64,000 nucleotides of DNA from JAVBQJ01 sp045532655 (lineage in GTDB: Bacteria; Verrucomicrobiota; Lentisphaeria; Victivallales; Victivallaceae): the NCBI GenBank assembly GCA_045532655.1, contig JAZSGI010000203.1, forward strand, positions 1-64,000, in the 5' to 3' direction. Shown here piece by piece: positions 33,559 through 42,806 of the stretch; position 1 is the first letter of the stretch, and the number at the start of each line of letters is the position of its first letter. The translations under genes and the position numbers were made by a program. The notes under the pieces were generated by a model. The model was not told the DNA's origin. It did not search any database and worked only from the letters and a program-made list of their open reading frames with translations.

Positions 33559-34782
33559 TTACGCCTCCGTCTTATCGTACTTCAAAGCATAACTCATTCC
33601 GTCAGCTCCGGTAACAGTGGCAGTCTTTGATGTTGTATCAACCGCCGTAACGGTGCAGAACTGCACATCAACAGAACCGCCGCCGGAGGTTGTACCCCCT
33701 TGCGGAATACCGAAAGCAAAGCTGAAAACCTTTGCCGTGTTTTCTCCGGAAGTTGTGACTGACACTGTGGGAGAAGCTCCTGCCGGAAGTGTTGTTACTG
33801 CTGCAGTTGGTATGCCGAACCCGGCAGGTGTTCCATCCGCACCGTCCGCTCCGGTATCGCCTTTTTCACCTTTAAGCGACGCAAGCCATTCGAGGCAGGA
33901 ACCGGCGTATCCATTATTGACAGCTACTTCGTAAGCATCGGCGCCATCCTTGCCTTTTTCGCCTTTGTCGCCTTTTTCGCCGGGAATGCCGGGAACTCCG
34001 GTATCTCCTCTGTCGCCCTTTTCGCCTGTTGCACCTGTATCGCCTTTGTCGCCTTTTTCCCCTTTTGTTCCTGTTGCACCAGTTGCACCTGGTTCTCCTG
34101 TATCACCTTTGTCGCCTTTACTGCCTTTTTCGCCCAGGGCACTGATGCCGGTATCTTTATTGCCGATAAACCAGTTGCCGGAAAGAGGATCAATCTGTGG
34201 AGTTTCTCCGTGAGGCAAAGTCAGCCAATCGCTCCAGACACCGTCTTCCGCCATTCTGATACGGAAACTTCTGTGGTCAGGGCTTTGTTCAGTTTTCAGT
34301 CCGGCACGGAACATAGCCTTAACTTGAGTCATGGAAACATTGTCTGCGGCAAGTGGAAGTTCAGCTCCGCCGTGATAATCTGCAACAGCATGTGCGGTAA
34401 CAGGAATCCGGAAACGCCATATACATTTGCCGTCAGCATCCATGCCGTATATTTCCAGAATCGTTTCCAGTTCATAATTACGGCTCATGGAAACTGCTTT
34501 CCGGAACGATGCTGTTGTACATTCCACACGGCACGAAATTATTCCGTTCCTGGTTTGGGAACGGTCAAATTTATCATCAGTGATCCTGACAAGCGGCGGT
34601 CGGGAAGAATTGACAAATTCAGCAACGGCTCCACGCCATGCTGCAGCATCGGAGAGGTCGCAGAAATTTTCTGTTTCTGCAAAAACATGTATATCCAGAT
34701 CAATACAATCCCCGCACCCCAGCCGCAACGGAGTGGCGGTAAAATCCTCCGATCCCCACGAAACAGTGACTTGTTTTTTCAT
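33559..34782 (-). CDS. Collagen-like phage tail/tail-fibre protein
   Basis: The ATG at 34782 has AGGAG upstream. The 407-residue product has a beta-rich N-terminal domain (about 1-200, including VSMTQVKAMFRAGLK and GVWSDWLTLPHGETP), then 22 uninterrupted Gly-X-Y triplets from residue 217, rich in GEK, GDK and GDT, a spacer AYEVAVNNGYAGSCLEWL typical of phage tail proteins, five more triplets, and a C-terminal beta domain. The triplet part should form a collagen triple helix. No signal peptide, in line with a phage-derived structural protein. It follows folK by 65 bases on the same strand without a clear terminator or promoter. Confidence 0.82.
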   Translation of the reverse strand: MKKQVTVSWGSEDFTATPLRLGCGDCIDLDIHVFAETENFCDLSDAAAWRGAVAEFVNSSRPPLVRITDDKFDRSQTRNGIISCRVECTTASFRKAVSMSRNYELETILEIYGMDADGKCIWRFRIPVTAHAVADYHGGAELPLAADNVSMTQVKAMFRAGLKTEQSPDHRSFRIRMAEDGVWSDWLTLPHGETPQIDPLSGNWFIGNKDTGISALGEKGSKGDKGDTGEPGATGATGTKGEKGDKGDTGATGEKGDRGDTGVPGIPGEKGDKGEKGKDGADAYEVAVNNGYAGSCLEWLASLKGEKGDTGADGADGTPAGFGIPTAAVTTLPAGASPTVSVTTSGENTAKVFSFAFGIPQGGTTSGGGSVDVQFCTVTAVDTTSKTATVTGADGMSYALKYDKTEA

Positions 34783-34847
34783 ATTTTGCTCCTTGTGAAA
34801 ATAAACCAGGGCAAAAATCAACTGTCGTTTGGGGGAACGGAATATCT

Positions 34848-35276
34848 TTAATGCAAAAGAGTTAGGAGTTCAGGGGCTATTTCCTGCATTGGCTGCAGTA
34901 CAAACTCTCTGCAATATGCTCTCGGGTGGGGTATTATAAGTTCAGGCATGGAGATTTTTTCTTCTCCCAGCAGAATAATATCAATATCCAGGGGGCGTGC
35001 CTGATCACTGCGGTGGACATCCGGTCTGCCGAAGTGCCGTTCTATACTTTGGGTGAGGTGCAACAACTCCATGGGGGCGCCACCCCATTTACCGCGGGCG
35101 GCGGCATTGTAAAAATCAGGTGTTCCCGGAACACAATTTACCGGAGCTGTTTTTATGACAGAGGAAAACTTTTCCTGTTCCCAGCCAGCGGATACCAAAA
35201 GAGCCAATGCCCCCTGGAAAATTTCCGGGGCATTGGCTTCATTACTGCCAAAGGCAAGGATACATGTTTTTTTCAT
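34848..35276 (-). CDS. folK: 2-amino-4-hydroxy-6-hydroxymethyldihydropteridine diphosphokinase
   Basis: A 142-residue HPPK, the folate-pathway enzyme that transfers pyrophosphate from ATP to hydroxymethyldihydropterin. Signatures: LAFGSNEANA at the N-terminus, TPDFYNAAARGKW, SIERHFGRP, the RPLDIDIILLG signature with the two magnesium-binding Asp, and IPHPR. Its ATG overlaps the hisD stop as ATGA, making it the last gene of the ilvE-panC-hisD-folK run. No other folate gene is in the window. Confidence 0.93.
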   Translation of the reverse strand: MKKTCILAFGSNEANAPEIFQGALALLVSAGWEQEKFSSVIKTAPVNCVPGTPDFYNAAARGKWGGAPMELLHLTQSIERHFGRPDVHRSDQARPLDIDIILLGEEKISMPELIIPHPRAYCREFVLQPMQEIAPELLTLLH

Positions 35277-36562
35277 GAGCGGGACATTGCGCTTCTGCCG
35301 TGGGCATCCAGACCTTCCATGGCGGCAAAACGTGCGGCAATGGGGCCTTCACGTCTGATCGCGTCCCTGCTGTACATCACCAGACTTGAACGGCGGAAAA
35401 AACTGTCCACCGAAAGTCCGGCGAAGAATTTGGCACTGCCTGCTGTCGGCAGTACATGGCTGGGACCTGCACAGAAATCGCCAATGGGTTCAGGTGTGTA
35501 AGGCCCGATGAATATTGCACCGGCAGCTGTTACCCTGCCTGCCGCCTCCAGGGGATCGGCAACACACATTTCCAAATGTTCCGGAGCGTATCTTCCTGCC
35601 AGTTCAATGGCTTCATCCCGTGAAGAGGCGAGAATCAGAAATACGCCTTTTTCCAGAACTCTGTCCACAGTTTCTATGCGGGAAAGTTCTTTTTTCTGGC
35701 GGAGTATTTCCTTTTCCACATTGTCAAGCAGTTCTGCCGATGTGGAAACAATGACCGCCTGTTCCAAGCCTGAACCGTGCTCTGCCTGCGAAAGCATATC
35801 GGCAGCAAGACAGGCAGGATCGTTATCGGCATCGGCAACTATCATGATCTCCGACGGTCCCGCCACCATATCGATGGCAACTTCGCCGTAAAGGAGCTTT
35901 TTGGCACAGGTGACATAAGCGTTGCCGGGACCGGCGATTTTTTCAACTTTCTTTATGGTTTCTGTACCGCAGGCGAGGGCGGCTACACCATAAACACCGC
36001 CGAGACGGTATGCTTCGGTAACGCCGCATGCCTGCATGGCATAAAGAACTTCAGGATGGATGGGAGCACCGTTGCGGCCGGGGGGAGTGACTGCCACAAT
36101 TTCTTTTACTCCGGCGGCAGCGGCAATACCTGCTGTATGGATGACCGTTGAAACCAGAGGAGCAGTTCCGCCGGGGATGTAAACACCGACACGGTCAAGG
36201 GGCCGGAACTGTTCGCCCAGAGAGACTCCGTCACGCATGGGTTCAAACCAGTTTTCCGGGAGTTTTTTCCGTGCAAAAGCCTGCACATTGGCAAGTGCCG
36301 CATTGATCGCAGCGGCATCTTCCGGTGCTATCTTTGCTGCAGCTTCTTTGAACTCTGCTTCGGTAATGCGTATGGATTCTTCTGTAATGACTGCCTTGTC
36401 AAACTCCATGGCGCATTGTACAAGAGCCTTGTTGCCTCCTGTACGGACACGATTGATAATGGCGGCAACATTTTCCTCGATTTCCCTCATTGACCCGGTG
36501 CGGTGCTGCAGTGCTGCAAAATCATTTTCAAAGTTTTTATCTGCAGTATCAAGTCTGATCAT
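35273..36562 (-). CDS. hisD: Histidinol dehydrogenase
   Basis: A 429-residue protein of normal length for HisD, which makes the last two oxidations to histidine. Seen: VYIPGGTAPLVSTV, the Zn-binding region AGPSEIMIVAD, SQAEHGSGLEQAV, and GPSHVLPTAGSAKFF near the C-terminus. It overlaps panC and folK by 4 bases on each side, so translation is coupled. Other his genes are not near, so this operon mixes histidine, pantothenate, branched-chain amino acid and folate steps. Confidence 0.95.
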   Translation of the reverse strand: MIRLDTADKNFENDFAALQHRTGSMREIEENVAAIINRVRTGGNKALVQCAMEFDKAVITEESIRITEAEFKEAAAKIAPEDAAAINAALANVQAFARKKLPENWFEPMRDGVSLGEQFRPLDRVGVYIPGGTAPLVSTVIHTAGIAAAAGVKEIVAVTPPGRNGAPIHPEVLYAMQACGVTEAYRLGGVYGVAALACGTETIKKVEKIAGPGNAYVTCAKKLLYGEVAIDMVAGPSEIMIVADADNDPACLAADMLSQAEHGSGLEQAVIVSTSAELLDNVEKEILRQKKELSRIETVDRVLEKGVFLILASSRDEAIELAGRYAPEHLEMCVADPLEAAGRVTAAGAIFIGPYTPEPIGDFCAGPSHVLPTAGSAKFFAGLSVDSFFRRSSLVMYSRDAIRREGPIAARFAAMEGLDAHGRSAMSRS

Positions 36563-37395
36563 TTGAACCTCACAATCGTATTATCAATAAGGCGTGTTGA
36601 ACCGTAATAAACAGCTGCCGCAGCAAGTATCTCTGTGGTTTCGGCAGTGGGAGCTTCCAGGGTCTCTGTGTCAACGATCTCGAAATAATCGATTCTGCCC
36701 CCGGCATCAGTTATTGATTTTTTCCCTGCTTCCACCCTTGCGGCGATTTCTTCCAGCGGACATTCTTCCAAAGCAAGGATTGCCCGGGAAAGGGAACGTG
36801 CACTGATCCTTTCCTCTGCGCTCAGGTATTTATTGCGGGATGAAAGGGCAACATTGTCACTGTCCCGAATCAGGGGTGCAGTGATGATCTCTATGCCGTA
36901 GTTGAGATCTCTGACCATACGCCGTATTATCAGCGCCTGCTGTGCATCTTTCTGTCCGAAAACCGCCACATCCGGCAGGGCAATGTTGAAAAGTTTGGCG
37001 ACCACCGTGCATACACCACGGAAATGTATCGGCCGTGACAGTCCGCACAGATGGTTGGAAAGAGTCTCTTCCACCACCCATACGCTGCTGTCCGGGTGGT
37101 ACATACTTTCCGGCACAGGAGCAAAGATTGCGGCAGCTCCGTGAGCTTCGCATCCTCTGCAGTCCGCTTCAAAGGTACGGGGATATTTGGCAAGATCTTC
37201 AGTCGGACCGAATTGTGTGGGGTTGACAAAAATACTGACAATAACCACATCGGCATGCTGAGAAGCAATATCAATAAGGGAGAAGTGACCGTCATGCAGA
37301 CAGCCCATGGTGGGTACCAGGGCTATTTTCAAGCCCTCTTTTCTGCACTGGCGGCTGAATGAGGTAACTTCTGCCGGCTGGGTAAAAATTTTCAT
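36559..37395 (-). CDS. panC: Pantothenate synthetase
   Basis: A 278-residue pantoate-beta-alanine ligase, which makes pantothenate in the CoA pathway. It shows the nucleotidyl-transferase motif PTMGCLHDGHFSLI (HxGH-type), VNPTQFGPTEDLAKYPR, the FGQKDAQQALIIRRMV block and SSRNKYLS. Normal length. Start and stop both overlap neighbours by 4 bases. A free-standing coaB gene for a later CoA step lies 14 kb away at 51323. Confidence 0.95.
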   Translation of the reverse strand: MKIFTQPAEVTSFSRQCRKEGLKIALVPTMGCLHDGHFSLIDIASQHADVVIVSIFVNPTQFGPTEDLAKYPRTFEADCRGCEAHGAAAIFAPVPESMYHPDSSVWVVEETLSNHLCGLSRPIHFRGVCTVVAKLFNIALPDVAVFGQKDAQQALIIRRMVRDLNYGIEIITAPLIRDSDNVALSSRNKYLSAEERISARSLSRAILALEECPLEEIAARVEAGKKSITDAGGRIDYFEIVDTETLEAPTAETTEILAAAAVYYGSTRLIDNTIVRFK

Positions 37396-38396
37396 ATTTC
37401 CAACATCCAGTTGTAAACGTCGGGACGTTCGCCGTACTGGATACCTGTAAGTTCATCGTAAAGGCGTTTCAGCGTGGGGCCGATCTCTTCGGAATAGGTG
37501 TAAACCTTGTCACCGTCGAAAAGTTTGCCGACGGGGGTGAGAACCACAGCTGTACCGCAAGCGGCGACTTCGGCGAAACCGGGAACTTCTTCCTTGAGTA
37601 TCGGACGGCGTTCGACGGTGATGCCCAATCCTTCGGCAACAGTCATGAGAGACATGTTGGTGATGGAGGGGAGAACTGATGAGGATTCGGGAGTGACATA
37701 CTTGCCGTCCTGAGTAATGGCAAGGAAGTTGCTGGTACCGAATTCATCAACATATTTGTGTTCTGCCGGATCCATAAAAAGGGCAACTGCACAGCCGTTG
37801 TCGTGGGCGATTTTGGAAGAAAGCAGACTTGCGGCGTAGTTCCCTGCGGCTTTGATATGTCCGGTACCGTGGGGCGCGGCACGGTCAAAATCTTTGGAAA
37901 TCATGGCATTCATGGGTTTGATACCGCCTTTGTAGTATGCGCCGACAGGGACGACCATGATAACGAATTCATATTCTGTTGCGGCATTGACACCGATCTG
38001 GGGGGTGGTGCCGAACATTACCGGACGGACATAAAGTGCGCCGCCGGTACCGTAGGGGGGGATATATTCTTCGTTGTCTTTGACTACCTGACGGAGACCG
38101 GCAAGGAACTGTTCTTCGCTGATTTCCGGCATCAGCAGATGGCGGGCAGAGCTGTTGAGACGGGCGATATTTGCCCAGGGGCGGAAAGCGCGGATCTTGC
38201 CGTCTTTGCAGCGGAATACTTTCATCCCTTCAAAGATTGCCTGCCCGTAGTGCATGCAGTTTGATGCCACGGACATGGTGATATCGTAAGTGTTGAAAAG
38301 TTTGCCTTCTTCCCACTTGCCGTTGGCGTAATGTGCGCGGTAGTTGGATTTGACAGGCATGAAATTAAAACCGAGATTTTCCCAATCAAGTTCCAT
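37392..38396 (-). CDS. ilvE: Branched-chain amino acid aminotransferase
   Basis: The ATG at 38396 follows AGGAGG at 5 bases. The 334-residue protein is a fold-type IV aminotransferase of the eukaryote-like BCAT II subgroup: YGQAIFEGMKVFR, RPWANIARLN, YVRPVMFGT, the PLP Lys in TGHIKAAGNYAAS, VDEFGTSNFL and ACGTAVVLTPVG. It makes the last step of valine, leucine and isoleucine synthesis. First gene of the four-gene biosynthetic operon. Confidence 0.93.
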   Translation of the reverse strand: MELDWENLGFNFMPVKSNYRAHYANGKWEEGKLFNTYDITMSVASNCMHYGQAIFEGMKVFRCKDGKIRAFRPWANIARLNSSARHLLMPEISEEQFLAGLRQVVKDNEEYIPPYGTGGALYVRPVMFGTTPQIGVNAATEYEFVIMVVPVGAYYKGGIKPMNAMISKDFDRAAPHGTGHIKAAGNYAASLLSSKIAHDNGCAVALFMDPAEHKYVDEFGTSNFLAITQDGKYVTPESSSVLPSITNMSLMTVAEGLGITVERRPILKEEVPGFAEVAACGTAVVLTPVGKLFDGDKVYTYSEEIGPTLKRLYDELTGIQYGERPDVYNWMLEI

Positions 38397-38437
38397 AGTA
38401 ACCTCCTGTAAAGAACTTTTTAAATGCACTTGGTATT

Positions 38438-38466
38438 AATATACCATAAAACAGTGTATTTGGCAA
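38438..38466 (-). promoter_or_regulatory. Promoter of the ilvE-panC-hisD-folK operon
   Basis: Minus-strand TTGCCA (38461-38466) and TATATT (38438-38443), spacer 17 bases, about 42 bases upstream of the ilvE ATG. Confidence 0.68.
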
Positions 38467-38499
38467 CCCCCGTTGAAGCGTATGGGTGCAATATTTTGC

Positions 38500-38531
38500 A
38501 AAAAAAACGCTGCCTCCGTCTTTCCCGGCAG
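38500..38531 (-). terminator. Terminator of the envelope operon
   Basis: On the minus strand CTGCC (38527-38531) pairs with GGCAG (38510-38514) and is followed by CG and eight T (38500-38507 as A in the given strand). It lies 54-85 bases after the hydrolase stop at 38585. Confidence 0.6.
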
Positions 38532-38584
38532 ATCAGAACCTTTTCGCGGAGTGCGGATGCGGCAGTGGGAACGGGACATTTGTG

Positions 38585-39505
38585 TCAGTAATCGTATTCT
38601 GAAAGATATTCTTCCCCGGTTCCCGGAGGGTAAAAATGCGGCAGGGAAGGTGCTTTGCGGTTGAATTCCTCCAGTGTGGACGACCCTGATGCCGCCAGAA
38701 GGAAATCTGTTATTACATCCCATGCTTCCGGTGAAGCCGTATGGAGATCGGAGGCAGAAAGAGGCTCAAAAACAGCAAACCACACCGGCAGACGGTTCTG
38801 CAATGCGTGCTGCAGCATGCTTTTGTTGGCGCGTTCCACCCTGTCTCCGGCAGAATGGGCAAGAAAAAGGGGCGGCATATCATTTGACGGCAAAGTATGA
38901 TCGTATATGCTGCCGCCGAATCCTGCCCCGGCGGCGATTTTTTCCGGGTGAGCGACGGCAAGCCTTTGCAGAAGTGATGCTCCGGAGGACTGCCCCGTGA
39001 TGAACAGCGGTTTTACCGGTATTGAGAAACGTTTTGCTATAATATCCCGGCAGCGGAAAATTATGGGATACCATCCGGCTTCCCTGTAGATGTAGTATTT
39101 TTTCCTGTCGTGTATGATCCTTGAATTTGCCTTCATACGCATGGAAAAGACGCTCCAGCCGTATTGGGTGACGAAATCTTTAAGCCACGGGTATGAATCT
39201 ATGGCGGTGCTGCCGTCCTCGCCGTTGAAAGGCACATAAAAGAGAATATTTTCCGCAGAGGGCAGGGGGACGCCGTCTGCATCTGCCGGAACAATGCAGG
39301 ATACTTTTGTTGTAAAGTTCATGGCACATCCTGCGTACAGGGAGAATGAACATTCTATAAAATGCCTGTCGGTATCCTGATATGTCATTTTCGTTGATTT
39401 CTGCTGAAAATCCCACGGCATGACCGCAGCAAAATATACTGCGGCAAAGAAAATACCTGCTGCTGTCAAAAGGAGTATTGACCAAAAAAATAACCTTTTT
39501 TTCAT
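38585..39505 (-). CDS. Membrane-anchored alpha/beta hydrolase
   Basis: A 306-residue protein with an N-terminal transmembrane segment (about 5-28) and a periplasmic alpha/beta hydrolase domain. The nucleophile elbow is ITGQSSGASLLQRLA (GxSxG), and the acid region is FLAHSAGDRV (DxV-type Asp). It overlaps the polymerase-like gene by ATGA (stop at 39502, start at 39505). Last gene of the operon and closed by a terminator. It may trim or esterify a cell-surface glycan made by the polymerase-like neighbour; that is inferred from position. Confidence 0.75.
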   Translation of the reverse strand: MKKRLFFWSILLLTAAGIFFAAVYFAAVMPWDFQQKSTKMTYQDTDRHFIECSFSLYAGCAMNFTTKVSCIVPADADGVPLPSAENILFYVPFNGEDGSTAIDSYPWLKDFVTQYGWSVFSMRMKANSRIIHDRKKYYIYREAGWYPIIFRCRDIIAKRFSIPVKPLFITGQSSGASLLQRLAVAHPEKIAAGAGFGGSIYDHTLPSNDMPPLFLAHSAGDRVERANKSMLQHALQNRLPVWFAVFEPLSASDLHTASPEAWDVITDFLLAASGSSTLEEFNRKAPSLPHFYPPGTGEEYLSEYDY

Positions 39506-40860
39506 TTTATGCGTTCCTGTTGATTTTTTTGCTGAATTATGTACTGCATGATCTCTTCCGGCTGCATTTGCTGCTGCAGGAGCCGGAACGGGAAATCAGC
39601 TTCCGTCAGATAATTTGCCGGGGAAAGTTCCGGCAGCGGCCATTCTGATTCCATATTCAGAAAAACACTGTTTCTGATCTTTTCCTGCCGGGGAAATTTT
39701 GCCGCCGCAACAAAGGCATTTGCCGCAGCCAGATCACTTCCTGCAATGTGTACTTCTGAAGAAACTGAAAGAATTTCTTCGAGGAAAGCCTCTGCTTTTG
39801 CCAGTCCATCAAGCCCGGAATCGATACCGCATAAATGGATCTTTATACCTTTTACTGCATACTGCCTTACATCGGGCGGAGGGAGTTTGCCGCCGTAAAT
39901 ATCTTCTGCCGGATAAAAAAACACCACTTCTGCTGCCGGACTCCCGATGGGGATGAATGTGAATTTTTGATTTTCCCATTCCGGTATGACTTTGTAGGGT
40001 ACAGTTACGGCATGTCCCGCAGTATAAATGGCAAGTGTAATGGCAGCAGCACCTGCGGCTGAAAAAAGCAAATGACGCAGCCGGAAGTGCCATTTTTTCC
40101 GGATACAGCACCACACTATTCCGGAGGAGAGAGCCGCTGCCAGCATGATCCAGGCGTTTCTTATCCTTGCAACATGGTAAAATGTGGAGAAGCACCCGGC
40201 AATAAATGCTCCGGCAATTCCTGCCGTCAATCCCGGCAGCGGAGCAAAGCCGCATTGCCGGTAACAGGATATTCCGGTATACAGCAGAAACAGCAACAGG
40301 AAAACAGCTGCGAAAATTGCACCCAGTCCGTAATTTCCACCCAGAGTCAGAATATCGTTGAGGAAATTTCTGTATTCAGCATTTATTTCCGGGGGCATAT
40401 ACTGCAATTCATAATAATCCCCTATGGGATAAGGCGAGCCGGATACTGGAAATTCAGCGACAGTTCCCAGTGCGCCCCGCCACAGATACAATCTGTTGGC
40501 AATACTGCCTTCACTGATATTTGCCGAACTTGCCGCCCGTTGTACTCCTGCCGGAATCACTGCAAGTATGGCAACGAATGTAAATAAACAGAAAAAAGTC
40601 TTCTTCTTGCGGGTAATAAAATAATATACTGCCAATACAGTCAACCATGCCAGATAACCACCACGGGAATAAGTCAGTCCCAGCAGTATTTCTCCGGCAA
40701 CAAGCAATATCCATACCGGTACCTGAAAAAATCTTTTCTGCAAACACGGGAGATCCCCGGCGGTTATAACTGCCGCCAGCAGTATCGTCAGAAATGCCGC
40801 CAGCATGTTCGGTGTTGAAAATCCCCACGATAACCGCGGGATATCAAGATAATAAAACAT
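39502..40860 (-). CDS. O-antigen ligase/polymerase-like membrane protein with C-terminal extra domain
   Basis: The 452-residue protein has about seven hydrophobic segments in its first 300 residues and features of the O-antigen ligase/Wzy group: FSTPNMLAAFLTILL (NxxA), LTYSRGGYLAW (the SRG block), and a large loop containing AEFPVSGSPYPIGDY. Residues about 310-452 form a soluble domain with an alpha/beta-hydrolase-like outline (SEVHIAGSDLAAANAFVAA) in which the GxSxG nucleophile is not intact. The ATG at 40860 is favoured; a GTG at 40878 is also open. The family joins or polymerises surface glycans at the periplasmic face. The C-terminal addition next to an intact hydrolase gene is unusual. 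Confidence 0.68.
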   Translation of the reverse strand: MFYYLDIPRLSWGFSTPNMLAAFLTILLAAVITAGDLPCLQKRFFQVPVWILLVAGEILLGLTYSRGGYLAWLTVLAVYYFITRKKKTFFCLFTFVAILAVIPAGVQRAASSANISEGSIANRLYLWRGALGTVAEFPVSGSPYPIGDYYELQYMPPEINAEYRNFLNDILTLGGNYGLGAIFAAVFLLLFLLYTGISCYRQCGFAPLPGLTAGIAGAFIAGCFSTFYHVARIRNAWIMLAAALSSGIVWCCIRKKWHFRLRHLLFSAAGAAAITLAIYTAGHAVTVPYKVIPEWENQKFTFIPIGSPAAEVVFFYPAEDIYGGKLPPPDVRQYAVKGIKIHLCGIDSGLDGLAKAEAFLEEILSVSSEVHIAGSDLAAANAFVAAAKFPRQEKIRNSVFLNMESEWPLPELSPANYLTEADFPFRLLQQQMQPEEIMQYIIQQKNQQERIK

Positions 40861-40884
40861 GCTGTACGGCTTCCCCACTGCGTA

Positions 40885-41814
40885 TTATCTGCGCTTGTAT
40901 GCTTTGTGGGTACTGCGCTTATACGCTCTGTTGACACTGTGTTTGACTATAAGTATCCCGACAATGGCAATGACTGCAATACTGATAGTGAAATAGTGCC
41001 CGTATCTGAATATCCAGTCAACGATTCTGGAAAGCAAATAAGGCAGTTTTTCTGCAAAACCCGAACCACGGTCAAGCATTTCCTGATAATTGCGTTGGGA
41101 AAATGACGCTGCCGTGAGATATGTTCCGGAGATCCAGAAAGGAGCATCGAATTCCTCTATATCTGTTTCCTCCTGAGTTACCGAACCGAGATCAAGTTCG
41201 AAGATTAATTTGCCTTTGGAATTAAAATGTTTGCGATTATATATCTGTAAAGAGCTTTTATCTATGATGAATTCATAACGGAAGGCTTTTTTCTCCATAT
41301 ATCTTCCCCGGTTGGCATCATAAAACTGAGGCCAGTCTCCGGTAAGTCTCATAAGGAACTCTTTTGTTTTCGGCACTGAAACAGAGATCTTCCAGCAGGG
41401 AATGCCATTGCGGTCAAAATTTGACATGGAAAAATCACCTTCAGAGATTTCAAGTTCGTGCAGAGGCTTGGCAATGAGTTCGGGATGCCATAGATACGGT
41501 ATGTGTATGATCTTTGCAGAATAACCGTCAAAGTCTGTGCCGAATTCACCAAGATCATTTTTGACATAAGACTCTATCAATTCTCCGCCATTATAAATTT
41601 CCAGCCTCAAAAAAAGTTTTCCGTTCCGGTAGAGACGTTTGAATATCCATCTTTTGCCGTGGTAAGATTTTACAGGGTTGGTGAATTCTGCCGTGATGCT
41701 GCTGACTTCAGCTTTGGCAAAAGCCTCCTCCAAAGTGCCTCTGGCTGATGCTCCAAGAAGAATGGAGGCAGAACAGAACAGCAAAACCATTGATATAAAT
41801 ATTTTTTTTACCAT
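40885..41814 (-). CDS. Exported LolA-like protein with C-terminal membrane anchor
   Basis: A 309-residue protein with a signal peptide (MVKKIFISMVLLFCSASILLGA region), a beta-rich periplasmic domain that resembles the LolA/LolB or DUF outer-membrane-lipoprotein-sorting fold (AEFTNPVKSYHGKRW, KIIHIPYLWH, then FELDLGSVT), and a C-terminal helix (about 268-290) followed by a very basic tail (NRAYKRSTHKAYKRR). The tail should be cytoplasmic. It overlaps the upstream lipoprotein gene by 7 bases. Function is not known; a role in carrying lipid-linked material to the envelope is possible. Confidence 0.6.
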   Translation of the reverse strand: MVKKIFISMVLLFCSASILLGASARGTLEEAFAKAEVSSITAEFTNPVKSYHGKRWIFKRLYRNGKLFLRLEIYNGGELIESYVKNDLGEFGTDFDGYSAKIIHIPYLWHPELIAKPLHELEISEGDFSMSNFDRNGIPCWKISVSVPKTKEFLMRLTGDWPQFYDANRGRYMEKKAFRYEFIIDKSSLQIYNRKHFNSKGKLIFELDLGSVTQEETDIEEFDAPFWISGTYLTAASFSQRNYQEMLDRGSGFAEKLPYLLSRIVDWIFRYGHYFTISIAVIAIVGILIVKHSVNRAYKRSTHKAYKRR

Positions 41815-42311
41815 TCGTCAAGCTCCCAATTTTCTCTTGAAATAAAAACCCGCCAACCGGCACCCCGGGCAAGTTCAACATGTTCCTGACCATAGTAATG
41901 AAAATTTTTCAGAGTGGTCACATTGCCATCGGCATTGATAATTATATCGTATGTTCCGCACTGATTGACTTTTTCCTGTGCATAAGGGCTTACTGCATCT
42001 GCTTCCGGATCTCCTGTTAAGAGGCGGACAGGGTTGCGGACAAGGATTTCGTGCTCATCATCGACAGATGTCATGATTATATTGCAGCTGATTCCTTCCC
42101 GGATACTGATCCCGTGATAAAATGCTCTTGCACTGACGGTAGCCGGTTTGAAAAAAGGTTCATCAAGAAAGATGTGCAGTCTGCCGTAATCAGGTTCAAA
42201 CATTTCCATTCTGACATCTTTGTCATTATCAGAACAACCGCCGGATGCCAACATTGTAAGTGACAGGGCTGAAGCTGATAATATCATTATGAGTAATTTC
42301 GTAATATTCAT
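41808..42311 (-). CDS. Small lipoprotein of the envelope operon
   Basis: A 167-residue lipoprotein (signal core ALSLTMLASGGC, then an acidic SDNDKD stretch that disfavours inner-membrane retention in the usual +2 rule logic). The mature part has a beta-rich look (GRLHIFLDEPFF, GTYDIIINADG) and no motif I know. It overlaps the LolA-like gene by 7 bases, so the two are translated together. Function unknown; probably a partner of the LolA-like protein. Confidence 0.6.
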   Translation of the reverse strand: MNITKLLIMILSASALSLTMLASGGCSDNDKDVRMEMFEPDYGRLHIFLDEPFFKPATVSARAFYHGISIREGISCNIIMTSVDDEHEILVRNPVRLLTGDPEADAVSPYAQEKVNQCGTYDIIINADGNVTTLKNFHYYGQEHVELARGAGWRVFISRENWELDEW

Positions 42312-42317
42312 ATATTT

Positions 42318-42760
42318 TTATTCCAAATGCGTGCATTGCCCATGTTGTGATTTGTCAAGTGTTACTATTGTAACCGGTTGCAGAATACCATTTGCATCTG
42401 TCCATAAATAACCGGTGACCTCTTGCTTCAAACGACTGCAGCCTAACCCGCTTCCATCATGAGGCCAGCCATAGAAATTCAGAGAATAAACTCTCTCTTC
42501 CGCAACAAGTTCCATTTGGGTAAATCCCATTTTCAGTAAACTTGCAGAAGTATACAAGCCGTTAACTTGTACTGATTTAACTTGATCTCCGCATCTTTCC
42601 AAATCTTCTGCAATGCCTACTGCAATTGCAGTCGCATTGGGCTTCAAAACGACTCTTGGCGCAGGTGCTGAAGCTGTCGTTGCAACATGATTTTCTGCTG
42701 ACAGTAATCAAATAAATATAATTTTTTCTTTTTTACCCTTTCTTTGATTTTGAAAATCAT
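42318..42760 (-). pseudogene. Probable frameshifted copy of the upstream small secreted protein
   Basis: An open frame ends at 42318 and covers about 130 residues, but upstream it meets a TGA at 42708-42710 before any good start; the only starts inside are weak (TTG at 42647). Residues just before (LLSAENH) look like the end of a signal peptide, and the KKKKLYLF lead lies in another frame beyond the TGA. One base lost near 42708 would explain this. Shared blocks with the neighbour at 42807-43202 (RCG near the start, PHDG in the middle, xPVTI near the end) show they are paralogues. It may be a real frameshift, a sequencing error, or a shorter expressed protein. Confidence 0.45.
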
Positions 42761-42806
42761 GGCATGTATATTCGCTGTGAAAAAGTTATTTAACTGCGGT
42801 ATACTG

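Noticed and set aside
33950..34140. Short tandem repeats that look like a CRISPR or satellite array
   Set aside because: They are the codons of the Gly-X-Y triplets of the collagen-like protein; repeat units are 9 bases without spacers.
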